Shown piece by piece: positions 16,656 to 25,324 of a stretch of 40,283 nucleotides of DNA. Origin of the DNA: CAZCWM01 sp964622625. Lineage in GTDB: Bacteria > Planctomycetota > Phycisphaerae > Phycisphaerales > Phycisphaeraceae. The stretch lies in assembly GCA_964622625.1 (NCBI GenBank), contig CAZUUQ010000015.1, positions 1 to 40,283 of the forward strand. Reading direction: 5' to 3'. The translations under genes and the position numbers were made by a program. The notes beneath the pieces were generated by a model. The model saw only the letters and a program-made list of their open reading frames with translations. It had not been told where the DNA came from and did no database searches. How positions within the stretch are numbered: position 1 is the first letter of the stretch; each line of letters begins with the position of its first letter.

Positions 16656-17603
16656 TCAACCCTGTCCCGTCGCCGACAGGTAATACGCCGCCAGTGCGTC
16701 CCATGCCACAGTCTCGCTCCACTGCGGCGCCATTGCCGCGGCCGGGTCGGTGTTGACACGAATGCGCGGCTCGACGAAGTCGGTCTGCTGCTTCAGTTCC
16801 AGTTCGCAGGCCATGCCCAGCCGTCGGCCCATCTCGCGCGCGAAACGCTGGGCGAAGGCCCCCTGTGATTCGATGTAGCCGCTGGGATTAAGCCGGCTCA
16901 TGCCCGCGGTATCCGGCAGCGAATCAAGAAACAGGCGATACGTCTCGGTCAGCAGCGACACGTGAATGTTGTCACGCACGTAGTCAGGCGTGTTGACAGC
17001 CGCCACCTTGCCGGCGCGCCAGGTGCGAATGAGGTAGGCCGTGAAGCGTGGCTCCTCAAACGGGCCGAAGGGGTTGGGGATCACGAACTTGCCCAGATGC
17101 AAACCGGCTTCGCGGCAGTGGAACGCAAATACTTCGGCCGTCAGTGCTTTGGAAAGGCCATAGGGCGAGAAGTGCGGCAGGCAGTCCGACCCAGCCCCCT
17201 CGCCCCCCTCGAACACGCTGCCTGTCAGCAGCACCCTGCGGCAGCCGCCATCGCGCAGCGCCTCCAGCACCGGCCGCAGGTTTCGCGTGTTGGCCGTCAG
17301 GGCTGCCGCCACGTCGAAGTCCGGACTCTTGTAGTTGCTCACATCGGCCGCGTGATGGCACAGCACGTCCCATGGCCCCCTGTCGCGGACCAGTTGCATG
17401 AACGCATCGTCTCCGAATGTACACGACCAGGCCGGCGTACAGGCACTGCCCGCGGCCTGGGCCCGGGCGCGGCGGATGGGCTCGGTGTATGCGTCCGCCG
17501 ACACCACTCGGAACGTCGCGGTCACATCATGACCCGCCGCCGCCAGCCGCGTGGTGAAGTGACAGCCGGTGAATGAACTGGCGCCGGTGAAGAGAATGCG
17601 CAT
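16656..17603 (-). CDS. NAD(P)-dependent SDR sugar epimerase/reductase
   Basis: This 315-residue extended short-chain dehydrogenase starts at the ATG at 17603 (MRILFTGASSFTGCHF), where the glycine motif lies immediately after the start. CHHAADVSNYKSPDF, the catalytic strand VLLTGSVFEGGE and the Tyr-Lys pair in FSPYGLSKALTAEV are visible. It is somewhat like CDP-abequose/CDP-paratose type reductases, which fits a cytidylyltransferase in the same run. The specific product is not determinable from sequence alone. It follows the RfbC-like gene by 35 bases. Confidence 0.85.
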   Translation of the reverse strand: MRILFTGASSFTGCHFTTRLAAAGHDVTATFRVVSADAYTEPIRRARAQAAGSACTPAWSCTFGDDAFMQLVRDRGPWDVLCHHAADVSNYKSPDFDVAAALTANTRNLRPVLEALRDGGCRRVLLTGSVFEGGEGAGSDCLPHFSPYGLSKALTAEVFAFHCREAGLHLGKFVIPNPFGPFEEPRFTAYLIRTWRAGKVAAVNTPDYVRDNIHVSLLTETYRLFLDSLPDTAGMSRLNPSGYIESQGAFAQRFAREMGRRLGMACELELKQQTDFVEPRIRVNTDPAAAMAPQWSETVAWDALAAYYLSATGQG

Positions 17604-17638
17604 GAATTGGGATCGCGCGATGAGGTTATGACTGGCCC

Positions 17639-18187
17639 TCAAGCCTTCAGGTGCCACATTGGATCGAAATCCCGGTGGTTCTGATCCTTCTCTGACACAA
17701 CGGTCGGCTCGATGGGCCACTGAATCTTGAACTTCGGATCGTTGTAGCGCACGCCGCGTTCGTGCTGCGGCGCGTAGAAGGCATCCACAAAATAGAACGC
17801 CTCGGTATCGTCCTCCAGCGTGATGAACCCATGGGCGAACCCCTTGGGCACATACATCATCCGTCGATTTTCGGCCGACAGCTCGGCGCCGAAGCTGCGC
17901 CCGAACGTCGGCGAATCGGGCCGCAGATCCAGCACCACGTCGTAAAGCGACCCCCGGATGCAGCGCACCAACTTCACTTCCGCGTGCGGGGCGAGCTGGT
18001 AGTGCATGCCGCGAAGTGTGCCCTTCTCGGCGCTCAGGGAGTTGTTGACCTGCACGAAATGCGTGACCAGCCCGTGGGCGGCGAACTCCTTTTCGCAGAA
18101 GACGCGGGCGAAAAAGCCGCGATCATCGCCGCGTTTCTCCAGGTCGATCGTGTAGACGCCCGCCAGCGGGGCACCGTTAAAAATCAT
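17639..18187 (-). CDS. rfbC: dTDP-4-dehydrorhamnose 3,5-epimerase-like protein
   Basis: This 182-residue cupin protein has the usual family length. The start codon overlaps the stop of the FkbM gene (ATGA). Family motifs seen are KRGDDRGFFARVF, FVQVNNSLSAEKGTLRGMHY (with the catalytic His of the RGMHYQ motif), KLVRCIRGSLYDVVLDLR, and MMYVPKGFAHGFITLEDDTE. RfbC/RmlC epimerises C3 and C5 of a 4-keto-6-deoxy nucleotide sugar. No rmlA, rmlB or rmlD is present in the window, and the only nucleotidylyltransferase here is of the CDP-glucose type, so the substrate may be a CDP- rather than a dTDP-linked 4-keto sugar. The gene symbol denotes family only. Confidence 0.9.
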   Translation of the reverse strand: MIFNGAPLAGVYTIDLEKRGDDRGFFARVFCEKEFAAHGLVTHFVQVNNSLSAEKGTLRGMHYQLAPHAEVKLVRCIRGSLYDVVLDLRPDSPTFGRSFGAELSAENRRMMYVPKGFAHGFITLEDDTEAFYFVDAFYAPQHERGVRYNDPKFKIQWPIEPTVVSEKDQNHRDFDPMWHLKA

Positions 18188-19005
18188 GGCGCCTCTCCGC
18201 GCGCAGTCGTCCGGTGCAGGGGGTCCTCAGCAGTGAGAGCCAGAAAATTGAAGGCCTGGAAAGGATAATGGTGGCATTGCTCGAACCGCTCGGCGCTCAG
18301 CGGCCCGCTGCCGGCCTGGTAGTCCTCGAAGCGGTAGATGTCATACCCCAGGCCGTTGGTGACATAGCGATACAGATCATCGCGCGAGTATCCGAACAAC
18401 TCGCAGCCTCGCGGCGTGCTTTCGAACAGGATCACAGGCCGACAGCGGCGGATGGTCTGCTCGCCTCCGCGCAGCACCAGCAGTTCGGCCCCTTCGACGT
18501 CGATCTTCAGCAGACGGATGGGCTGCCCCGAGGGAATGCGGTTATCCAGGCGGTCGACTTCCACCTGGTACTCGGCCACGTGGTCTCCGCGGCGGCTGGA
18601 GCGGGCCAGGCTGCTGTAGCCGGGGTGGGTCACATCCTCACGAAACGTCGCGCGGCCGGGCGCATCGGAAAGTGCGATGGCGTGAACGGCGGCTTCGGGG
18701 AACTTGTGCTTCAGCCAGGCAGCTTTGCGGGGTACCGGCTCAAACGCAAAGTGCGATCCGCGGGGAGCGCATGCCGCAAACAGATTGAGCATGGAGCCGA
18801 TGTGGCAACCGACGTCAATGCAGCACGAGTCAGGCTGAAGGCAGGCGCGGATGACATGCGTCATGTGCCGATGCTCGTGATGGATGGCCCGCAACTCCGG
18901 ATGCCGGACGCGCCGCGGCCAATCGAGCATCCATCGCAGTGCTGTCGCCGCCGGCGCCAGGGGCGTGCGGATCACCAGATGCTTGCAGTAGAGTACGTCG
19001 ATCAT
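18184..19005 (-). CDS. FkbM family methyltransferase
   Basis: This 273-residue SAM-dependent methyltransferase starts at the ATG at 19005; an in-frame ATG at 19023 is also possible. Motif I is CIDVGCHIGSMLNLFAACAP, with acidic FAFEPVP after it; the FkbM signature LLKIDVEGAELLVLRGGE and ILFESTPRGCELFGYSRDDL follow. FkbM enzymes O-methylate sugars or polyketides; here they would methylate a deoxysugar or the assembled glycan. The gene overlaps rfbC by four bases, so the two are probably translated together, which links methylation to the 3,5-epimerised sugar. Confidence 0.92.
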   Translation of the reverse strand: MIDVLYCKHLVIRTPLAPAATALRWMLDWPRRVRHPELRAIHHEHRHMTHVIRACLQPDSCCIDVGCHIGSMLNLFAACAPRGSHFAFEPVPRKAAWLKHKFPEAAVHAIALSDAPGRATFREDVTHPGYSSLARSSRRGDHVAEYQVEVDRLDNRIPSGQPIRLLKIDVEGAELLVLRGGEQTIRRCRPVILFESTPRGCELFGYSRDDLYRYVTNGLGYDIYRFEDYQAGSGPLSAERFEQCHHYPFQAFNFLALTAEDPLHRTTARGEAP

Positions 19006-19048
19006 AGGTCGTCCCGAATTGAGCGCCATTGCACTGAACGGCTCCATC

Positions 19049-20056
19049 TCACGCCGCCGCGCCGATGCGGTCGAGCCGTCGCTTGAGTATACGCAAGCGC
19101 ACGAACTGGTCGCTCTCGAAATCCGCCTTTGAGAACTTATAGTCAACCATCTTGCGGTGCAGCTCCGCCATGCCCGACTCCAGAGTGTATGCAAGCTGGA
19201 AATCGGGCAGCAGGCTATTGAGCAGATCGAATTTCACACGGTAATTACGCGGATCCTCGCCGATCTCGCCGGTGAAGGTGATGTCGGCTGTGGGAATCAG
19301 CTTCTTGACGTTGTCGGCCACGTCCTTGACCTGGTAGTTCTCGCGGTTGCCGCCGATGTTCACCGCCTTGTTGTGGATCACGTTCCGCGGCGCCTCGGTG
19401 AAGGCGACAAAAGCGCGTGCGATGTCGCGGCAGTGGATCAGTGGGCGCCAGGGCGTGCCGTCACTCTTGATGCGGATCTGCCCGTAGGCCAGAGCGCTGC
19501 CCAGCAGGTTGTTCACCACCAGATCGATCCGCAGCATCGGCGAATGCCCGTAGGCCGTCGCATTGCGCAGGTACGCGGGCGTGAAGCCGTCGTCCGCCAG
19601 TTGGCTGACCGCCTGCTCGGTTTCAATCTTGCTTTTGGCATAAGCCGTCAGCGGCGCCAGTGGATCGCCCTCTTCCAGGTCCAGTTTCTTACCGGCCCCG
19701 TAAACCGAGCAGCTGCCGGAAAACAGGTAGCGGCCAACACCAGCCTGCTTGGCAACCTTGGCAAGCTGGATGGAGCCGTCGCGGTTGATATCGTAGGTCA
19801 GTTGCTCGTTGAGGTCGCCCATCGGGTCGTTGGAAATGGCCGCCAGGTGGCAGACGACGTCGTAGCCGTCCAGATCGGCGGCCGTCAGGTCGCGCACATC
19901 CTTGCGCAGCTCCACGTCGGCCCGCGGCAGTGGTTCCCATTGGCATCCCTCGAACAGGTCCACGTCGCATCCTGTCACGTGGTGGCCGGTCTGCTTGAGA
20001 AGGTCCACCAGATGGACCCCGATGTACCCGCGATGGCCGGTAACGAACACTTTCAT
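19049..20056 (-). CDS. NAD-dependent epimerase/dehydratase (extended SDR)
   Basis: This 335-residue protein starts MKVFVTGHRGYIGVHLVDLL with the TGxxGxxG motif. VVCHLAAISNDPMGDLNEQL, the catalytic Ser/Tyr/Lys environment in FSGSCSVYG and LTAYAKSKIETEQ, and PLIHCRDIARAFVAFTEAP are visible. Length and motifs fit UDP/CDP-glucose 4,6-dehydratase- or epimerase-like SDRs. As neighbour of a glucose-1-phosphate cytidylyltransferase and an RfbC-like gene, it could supply the missing 4,6-dehydratase or 4-reductase step. The family cannot be resolved to a single reaction. It is 3 bases from the sulfotransferase-like gene upstream, consistent with one transcript. Confidence 0.88.
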   Translation of the reverse strand: MKVFVTGHRGYIGVHLVDLLKQTGHHVTGCDVDLFEGCQWEPLPRADVELRKDVRDLTAADLDGYDVVCHLAAISNDPMGDLNEQLTYDINRDGSIQLAKVAKQAGVGRYLFSGSCSVYGAGKKLDLEEGDPLAPLTAYAKSKIETEQAVSQLADDGFTPAYLRNATAYGHSPMLRIDLVVNNLLGSALAYGQIRIKSDGTPWRPLIHCRDIARAFVAFTEAPRNVIHNKAVNIGGNRENYQVKDVADNVKKLIPTADITFTGEIGEDPRNYRVKFDLLNSLLPDFQLAYTLESGMAELHRKMVDYKFSKADFESDQFVRLRILKRRLDRIGAAA

Positions 20057-20059
20057 GCT

Positions 20060-21025
20060 TCAACCTTTCGGGTTCGTCTGTTCACATACAGGGTAGCCCA
20101 GCTCCGCCAGGTCAACACTGACGAATGCCTGGAGCTTTCGATTGGAGACGGCAAAACGCTGGCCAAGCCCCTCTCGCAGGTATCGGATGGCCCGCTGTTT
20201 GGCCCGATTCTGCCATCGTGCCGGAAGGCGGCGCTGGCTGATATCGCGCAGGCGGCGAACCACCCGATGGCGGCGCTGGTCAGCCCAATCCAGGGGATCG
20301 CGCGGAGCCAGGTGATTCAGAATCCGCTGGAATCGCACCGTGACGCCGCCCAGACCGGCATAGTGGTGATCGACTTTCACGCCCAGTATCTTTTCGACGC
20401 CGGTGAATTCCGCCAGCAAACGCAGAAACCTCGCCGCATCGCGCGACAGCAGTTCGATGGGCAGACACAGCACGCGGTCACGTCCAAAGAGTTCCGCGTA
20501 CCACGCCACAAGCTCCCCGAATTCCAGGAGATCCGGACGACAAATCGACGAGTACCCGGGGCGCGGCTCACGAAGGGGCGCGAAGCGGTCAAGACCCCAC
20601 GTGCCTCCGCGCCGAACATACTCGCACCACGCGGAGTAGGCGTAGGAAACCTGTTCGCGCACGCAGATCAACACCCTGGCTTCGGGAAACGCCGCATGCA
20701 GACGGCGCGCCGTCTCAAAACCGTCAAACTGCCCGCGTGTCGGCTCCCCTGAGAGTGTTTCATAGGAGATGACCGGGACGCCAAGGCCCTGCGGATCGCA
20801 TGCTCGCAGCGTCTCAACAAAATCGCGCCGCACCCGCGCGGCGTCAAAGGGGCCGCGCTGCATCTGGACGAATTCCTGGGCCGCACGGTTTTCGAATGTC
20901 GGCCATGGGCAGGCAAAGCCCACCACCGGATCAAATACATACTTCTGGAGCCATGAACTGGCACACTTGGCGTAGCCCACGTGCAGCAGCATGCGATTCA
21001 GTTGGCTGTCGTGCTCGTGGTCCAT
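20060..21025 (-). CDS. Sulfotransferase-like protein
   Basis: About 321 residues; the ATG at 21025 has GGGAAGGCG upstream. Near the N-terminus LLHVGYAKCASSWLQKYVF resembles the 5'-phosphosulfate-binding loop of PAPS-dependent sulfotransferases, in which the loop holds a Lys followed by Ser/Thr. ARVLICVREQVSYAYSAWCE matches the 3'-phosphate-binding strand-helix (R-x7-S). The C-terminal half is basic with RRHRVVRRLRDISQRR. The protein could sulfate a hydroxyl of the polysaccharide; sulfated surface polymers are common in marine planctomycetes. A simple deacylase or unrelated nucleotide-binding fold is not excluded. It is placed directly after the cytidylyltransferase gene. Confidence 0.7.
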   Translation of the reverse strand: MDHEHDSQLNRMLLHVGYAKCASSWLQKYVFDPVVGFACPWPTFENRAAQEFVQMQRGPFDAARVRRDFVETLRACDPQGLGVPVISYETLSGEPTRGQFDGFETARRLHAAFPEARVLICVREQVSYAYSAWCEYVRRGGTWGLDRFAPLREPRPGYSSICRPDLLEFGELVAWYAELFGRDRVLCLPIELLSRDAARFLRLLAEFTGVEKILGVKVDHHYAGLGGVTVRFQRILNHLAPRDPLDWADQRRHRVVRRLRDISQRRLPARWQNRAKQRAIRYLREGLGQRFAVSNRKLQAFVSVDLAELGYPVCEQTNPKG

Positions 21026-21083
21026 GAACGCCTTCCCAGGCATCAGATCAAACCGGTCAGCCGGTCCAACGCTTCCGATCAGT

Positions 21084-21890
21084 TCATACCTTCCACGGCG
21101 CATTGCCGTCGGCCCAGAGCTTGTTGAGCTGATCGTAATCACGCTGTGTGTCCATGCACGCCCAGTAACCCGTGTGCTGATACAGCGAGAGCTGCCCGTC
21201 CTCCGCCAGCCGCGCCAGCGGCTTCTGCTCCAGCACACACGATTCGTCGCTGCTGAGATACTTCAGAAAGTCGCGGCGAAAGAAGAAGTACCCGCCGTTG
21301 ATCCAGCGGTCGCCGAACTGCGGCTTCTCGGCAAAGCGGCGGATGACGTCCCCCTCGAGCTGAAACTCGCCGAAACGCGAGGGCGGATGCGTGCCAAGAA
21401 CCGTGCCGATGCGCCCATGCTCGCAGTGGTAGGCGAACTCGGCCGCCAGGTCGGCGTCGCTCACACCGTCGCCGTAGGTCACCGCGAAATGCTCGGCCCC
21501 GCCCAGGTAGCGCTGTGCCGCACGGGCCACACGGGCGCCGGTCATCGTCAGCTCCCCGGTGTACGCCAGCGTCACCTGCCAATCCTCGTCGTGATCCACG
21601 GAGTGCACCTGCACGTCATTGCTTTTCAGGTCGACGGTGAAATCGCTGTTCATCGAGGCGTAGTTGAGAAAGTATTCTTTGACAACCTCGGCCTTGTAGC
21701 CGCAGCAGAGCACAAATTTCCTGAACCCGTGGTGCGAGTAGCTGCGCATGATGTGCCAGAGGATCGGCCGATTGCCGATGGGAATCATTGGCTTGGGACG
21801 CAGCTCGGTCTGCTCGCGCAGGCGCGTACCCAGACCGCCGCAGAGGATGAACACCGGCACACTTGTTCTGGCTGACGAGCTATCGGACAT
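21084..21890 (-). CDS. rfbF: Glucose-1-phosphate cytidylyltransferase-like
   Basis: This 268-residue nucleotidyltransferase is the first gene of the long - strand polysaccharide run. The start at 21890 is preceded by GGGAGTGGGTGC. The N-terminal signature is FILCGGLGTRLREQTELRPK followed by PMIPIGNRPILWHIMRSYSH, and VTYGDGVSDADL supplies the metal-binding Asp. FRRDFLKYLSSDESCVLEQK and YQHTGYWACMDTQRDYDQLN are typical of RfbF rather than RmlA. RfbF makes CDP-glucose, precursor of 3,6-dideoxyhexoses and CDP-linked branched sugars. A clear CDP-glucose 4,6-dehydratase (RfbG) is not in the window, although an SDR lies nearby. Confidence 0.92.
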   Translation of the reverse strand: MSDSSSARTSVPVFILCGGLGTRLREQTELRPKPMIPIGNRPILWHIMRSYSHHGFRKFVLCCGYKAEVVKEYFLNYASMNSDFTVDLKSNDVQVHSVDHDEDWQVTLAYTGELTMTGARVARAAQRYLGGAEHFAVTYGDGVSDADLAAEFAYHCEHGRIGTVLGTHPPSRFGEFQLEGDVIRRFAEKPQFGDRWINGGYFFFRRDFLKYLSSDESCVLEQKPLARLAEDGQLSLYQHTGYWACMDTQRDYDQLNKLWADGNAPWKV

Positions 21891-22026
21891 GCACCCACTC
21901 CCACGAATCGTGCGGGTCACATGGCCGTCGGGCCGATAATGGCTCCCGCAACTTCACGCGCCCCTGATCGCGACGGCAGGTGCCGGCCATGGCCCAACCC
22001 ACCGAGCGCCGCGAATCAGGCGGCAT

Positions 22027-22032
22027 TATAAT
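22027..22032 (+). promoter_or_regulatory. Consensus -10 box upstream of the GT2 gene
   Basis: A perfect TATAAT lies in the 212-base divergent gap between rfbF and the GT2 gene, placing transcription start near 22039 and giving a 5' untranslated region of about 64 bases. No good -35 box at 17 bases, so an activator may be needed. Confidence 0.45.
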
Positions 22033-22102
22033 GCATCGTACATCGGCCATTTCGCTGGCCAGGTCCACGGCAGATCGGCCGCCTGACCCCTGGGAATTCA
22101 TC

Positions 22103-23093
22103 ATGAAACTGCTGGTCGTCGTGGTGAACTACCGGCTGACCGACATGACTCTTGATTGCCTGCATGCGGTGGCCGACCAGATTGCGGACGTCCCCGGTAC
22201 GCAGGTGGGCATCTGCGAGAACGGCACCGGGCCCGATGCTGTGCGCAAACTTGAAACCGCCATCGTCGACCACGCCTGGACCGACTGGGCCTATGTCGTG
22301 CCCGTTACGCCCAACCAGGGATTCACCGGGGGCAACAATGCGGTTATCGGTCCAGCCCTCGAAGCGCCGCCCACCGAGCGCCCGCAGTACGTCCTGCTGC
22401 TGAACAACGACACCATCGTTCGCCCGGGAGCGTTCAAGGCCCTGGTCGACTTCATGGACGTTCATCCCCACGTCGGCATCGCCGGCAGCCGGCTGGAGAA
22501 TCCTGACGGCTCGCCGCAGTTCTCCGCCTTCCGCTTCCAGGGCATCGCCAGCGAGTTTGATCGTGGCCTGCGCCTGGGCATCGTGTCGCGGCTGCTGCAG
22601 CGATGGAACGTCTGTCTACCGATCCCCGACGGGATGGCTCAGGTGCCATGGGTCTCGGGCGCCAGCCTCATCATCCGCGCCGACCTGCTCCAGAATCTGG
22701 GCCTGCTCGATGAGGGTTACTTCACGTACTTTGACGACATCGACCTGTGCCGCAGCGCCCGACGGGCGGGCTGGCCGACATGGTACGTGCCCGCGAGCCG
22801 CGTGGTCCACCTCGTCGCACAGACCACAGGTGTCGCCACGCGAACCCCGTCACCCGGCGAGCCGCCACAACCCACTGGCCCGCGCAAACGCCTGCCGGTC
22901 TACATGCTCCAGGCCCGCCGCCGCTACTTCCTCAAGAACCATGGGCGGCTCTACACCGCCCTCGTCGACGCGGCCTACATCACCGGCCTGACTCTGTGGC
23001 GCCTTCGCCGCGCGATCCAGCGACTGCCTGACACCGATCCGCAGCACGTGCTGGCCGACGCCGTTCGCCAGAGCGTCTTCGTGCAGGGTTTCA
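22103..23093 (+). CDS. Family 2 glycosyltransferase (3' end lost in assembly gap)
   Basis: The ATG at 22103 has GGGAATT upstream. About 330 residues are seen before the N-run cuts the gene. It begins LLVVVVNYRLTDMTLDCLHA, then NQGFTGGNNAVIG, the DxD-type motif LLLNNDTIVRP, GASLIIRADLLQNLGLLDEG and YFTYFDDIDLCRSARRAGW (with the catalytic base Asp near ED/DD). This pattern is that of rhamnosyltransferase/WbbL-type GT-A enzymes that add deoxysugars to a growing surface glycan. A stop codon has not been reached, so the C-terminus is unknown. The next gene across the gap faces it head to head. Confidence 0.9.
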
Positions 23094-23193
23094 NNNNNNN
23101 NNNNNNNNNNNNNNNNNNNNNNNNNNNNNNNNNNNNNNNNNNNNNNNNNNNNNNNNNNNNNNNNNNNNNNNNNNNNNNNNNNNNNNNNNNNNN
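23094..23193. other. Assembly gap, 100 N
   Basis: Exactly 100 N, the usual placeholder for a gap of unknown length. Both flanking genes are glycosyltransferases whose 3' ends lie inside it, one on each strand, so the true distance and the overlap of their tails are unknown. A repeat or a high-GC stretch may have broken the assembly. Confidence 0.99.
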
Positions 23194-24015
23194 CAGGTAG
23201 TCGTAGCCCAACAGCCAGAGCAGGGCCCAGGGCCCCAACCAGAACCACGTCACTACGACCAGCGAGGCCGGGACCAGCGTCCACCACCAGATTCGCAGCG
23301 ACTCGCGCACGCCGTGACGCTGTGGGGAACGTCCGTGCATCGCCATGGCCTCGGCATAGGCGTAGCCCGATCGCACCGACCGCTTCCACCATTGGCCGAA
23401 ACGCGTCATCGCCGCGTCGTGCAGGGCCATGTCCGTGCCGATCCGCACGATCTGCCAACCATCACGACGCAGGCGCACACAAAGCTCTGGTTCCTCACCA
23501 GCGATCAGCGAGGCGTTGAATCCTCCCGCCTGCTGAAACACATGGGCACGCACCATGTGAATGCCGCCGCACTCATTGACGATCCCCGGTGCGGTATCCC
23601 ACTCCATGTCGCAGAGCCGGTTATAGACCGTCAAGTCACGATGGCGCTCGCGCACACGGCCGGCGACGATGGCGGCCTGCTGGAGTTCATCCAGCGCGCG
23701 GGCCCCGCGCTCCAGCCACCCGGCGCACATTTCGCAGTCGCCGTCGACGAACTGCACATAACGCACACTCGGATGCACTTGCATGAGCCGGGCGAATCCC
23801 TCATTCCGGGCCCGGGCCGCGGTGAACGGCATCGACATATCCAGCTCGACCACATGCGCGCCCAGACCACGGGCCCGATCAACGCTGCCGTCCGTCGAAC
23901 CCGAATCCACGTAGACGACCGGCACACCGTCCCCGTGAACCGACAGCAGACAGACGTCGAGCCGTTGCCCTTCATTGCGGCCAATCACGACGAGCCCGAT
24001 GTCTTGTGCATCCAT
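23194..24015 (-). CDS. Family 2 glycosyltransferase (3' end lost in assembly gap)
   Basis: The ATG at 24015 yields 274 codons up to the gap. The enzyme begins IGLVVIGRNEGQRLDVCLLS, then VYVDSGSTDGSVDRARGLGA, the DxD motif VQFVDGDCEM, NECGGIHMVRAHVFQQAGGF and IAGEEPELCVRLRRDGW. After these come two C-terminal membrane segments from LVPASLVVVTWFWLGPWALL, a layout seen in membrane-anchored GT2 enzymes. Its own promoter lies in the divergent 182-base gap to the kinase gene. It runs opposite to the long - strand polysaccharide block only through the gap, so it is probably transcribed separately. Confidence 0.88.
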
Positions 24016-24134
24016 TCGCGAATTCCCATCAGCCGCGGCGGGCTGTCGCATGATGCGGTCGACGGCTCCCCGGACGGAGATTGTATGGCGACAAGCCGCG
24101 GAACATGTCGGCGTCAGCCTGCGGCAGGCGCCCG

Positions 24135-24140
24135 TATAAT
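24135..24140 (+). promoter_or_regulatory. Consensus -10 box upstream of the APH-like kinase
   Basis: CCGTATAATGC contains a perfect TATAAT, with transcription start expected near 24147 and a 5' leader of about 50 bases. There is no visible -35 at the normal spacing. It lies in a divergent interval shared with the GT2 gene at 24015. Confidence 0.45.
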
Positions 24141-24197
24141 GCTTTCGGAGCGATCAGTCGTGAAGAAACCCCGTCGTGCGTGTCAGCCCGTGTGCGA

Positions 24198-25160
24198 ATG
24201 AACACCGCAGCATCACCATCCCACGAGGCCGTCGCGATAGAAGAGCAGTTATTGCGCACGATTCAGCCTCCGCTCCAGAACCGCATCGGCACAATCGGCG
24301 CGATCCGTCACCTGCCTGACGACAAGACCACGGCCGATGCGACGGCCAAGTATGCGATCGAAGACATCCACGGCCGCGTGCGGGCGTTCGCCCTGGTCTC
24401 CTCCGCCAGCGGCCCGGACATCGTGGGCCGGGCCATCCTGTCTCTCGATGCCGCACGCCGGGCCTTGGGTCGCGACGCGGCACACGCGGTTATCCAGCAG
24501 TGGCACGACGGCGTACTTGCGGGCCGTTCCTTTGCCGTATTCCCCCATTTTCAGCCGATCAGCGACCTCCGCCTCGTCGGCCGCTATCAGATTGTGCGGC
24601 TTCGCCACCGGGTGCTCCGATGGATGCGGGACGTGACACGGCTGACCAGCCATGCCCCCAACCCGGCAACCCTGCACGCGGCCTTTGTGCAACCGCTGAC
24701 CCATATGGCGGACGATGAAGCATTACCCGCAAATATCCGTCGCCACGCCGTCGAGACAATCGAACGGCTGCATCGCCATCAATGGCGGCCGCGGCACGTC
24801 CTGGCGCACAACGACTTGTGGAAGGGCAACATTCTTCTGGCAGACCGCGGGGGCACGCAAGGTTACGGCTTCGTTGTGATCGACTGGGCCAGTTCGTGCG
24901 TGGATGGTTACGCAATCTACGATCTGATCCGCGTGGCTGAGTCACTGCGTCTGTCGCGTCGGCGCCTTACACGGGAGTTATCGGCCCACTGTACGCTGCT
25001 GAATTGCGACCCGGTTGACGCCTGGGGCCACCTGCTGGCCGCCCTGGGGCATCTGGGCCGGAACCTCGAACACTTTCCCAGGCCGCGCTATCTGGCCATG
25101 GCCGAGGGCTGTTGCCGACGGCTCGACTGGGCGCTGCGGGGGACAGCTTCCGGGGTGTGA
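24198..25160 (+). CDS. APH-like small-molecule kinase in the polysaccharide locus
   Basis: About 320 residues with an ATG at 24198; no clear ribosome-binding site, so an upstream in-frame start is possible. The kinase fold of the aminoglycoside/choline type is shown by the Brenner-like motif LAHNDLWKGNILL (H204-N205-D206, N211) and the metal-binding IDWASS (D229), both downstream of a hydrophobic N-lobe with ATAKYAIED. No antibiotic-resistance hallmark beyond this is seen. Relatives phosphorylate choline, ethanolamine, sugars or homoserine. Its location with glycosyltransferases suggests it phosphorylates a sugar or lipid precursor for the surface polymer rather than an antibiotic. The substrate is unknown. 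Confidence 0.78.
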   Translation: MNTAASPSHEAVAIEEQLLRTIQPPLQNRIGTIGAIRHLPDDKTTADATAKYAIEDIHGRVRAFALVSSASGPDIVGRAILSLDAARRALGRDAAHAVIQQWHDGVLAGRSFAVFPHFQPISDLRLVGRYQIVRLRHRVLRWMRDVTRLTSHAPNPATLHAAFVQPLTHMADDEALPANIRRHAVETIERLHRHQWRPRHVLAHNDLWKGNILLADRGGTQGYGFVVIDWASSCVDGYAIYDLIRVAESLRLSRRRLTRELSAHCTLLNCDPVDAWGHLLAALGHLGRNLEHFPRPRYLAMAEGCCRRLDWALRGTASGV

Positions 25161-25324
25161 GTGCCGCAGCGGTGGGCGTCCAAACCACGGCCTCCAAATG
25201 GTCGAATAATATCAAAGGACGACGCCACACAGAAGCGTGTCGCTCGCTTGCAGCCCATGCACGCCGATCTCAAGGCGGCCCGCAGCGCCCGGTCTGCCTC
25301 GATAGACTTATCGGGATCACTCGC

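Noticed and set aside
19157..20752. 531-codon frame on the + strand across two - strand genes
   Set aside because: Spans the complement of the SDR and sulfotransferase-like genes with no recognisable motif.
22975..23100. Open frames that read straight through the run of N
   Set aside because: The frame across the gap is an artefact of translating N; the true 3' ends are unknown.
24198..25160. Aminoglycoside resistance gene
   Set aside because: Has only the general kinase motifs; neighbours are polysaccharide genes, with no sign of transfer or mobility.
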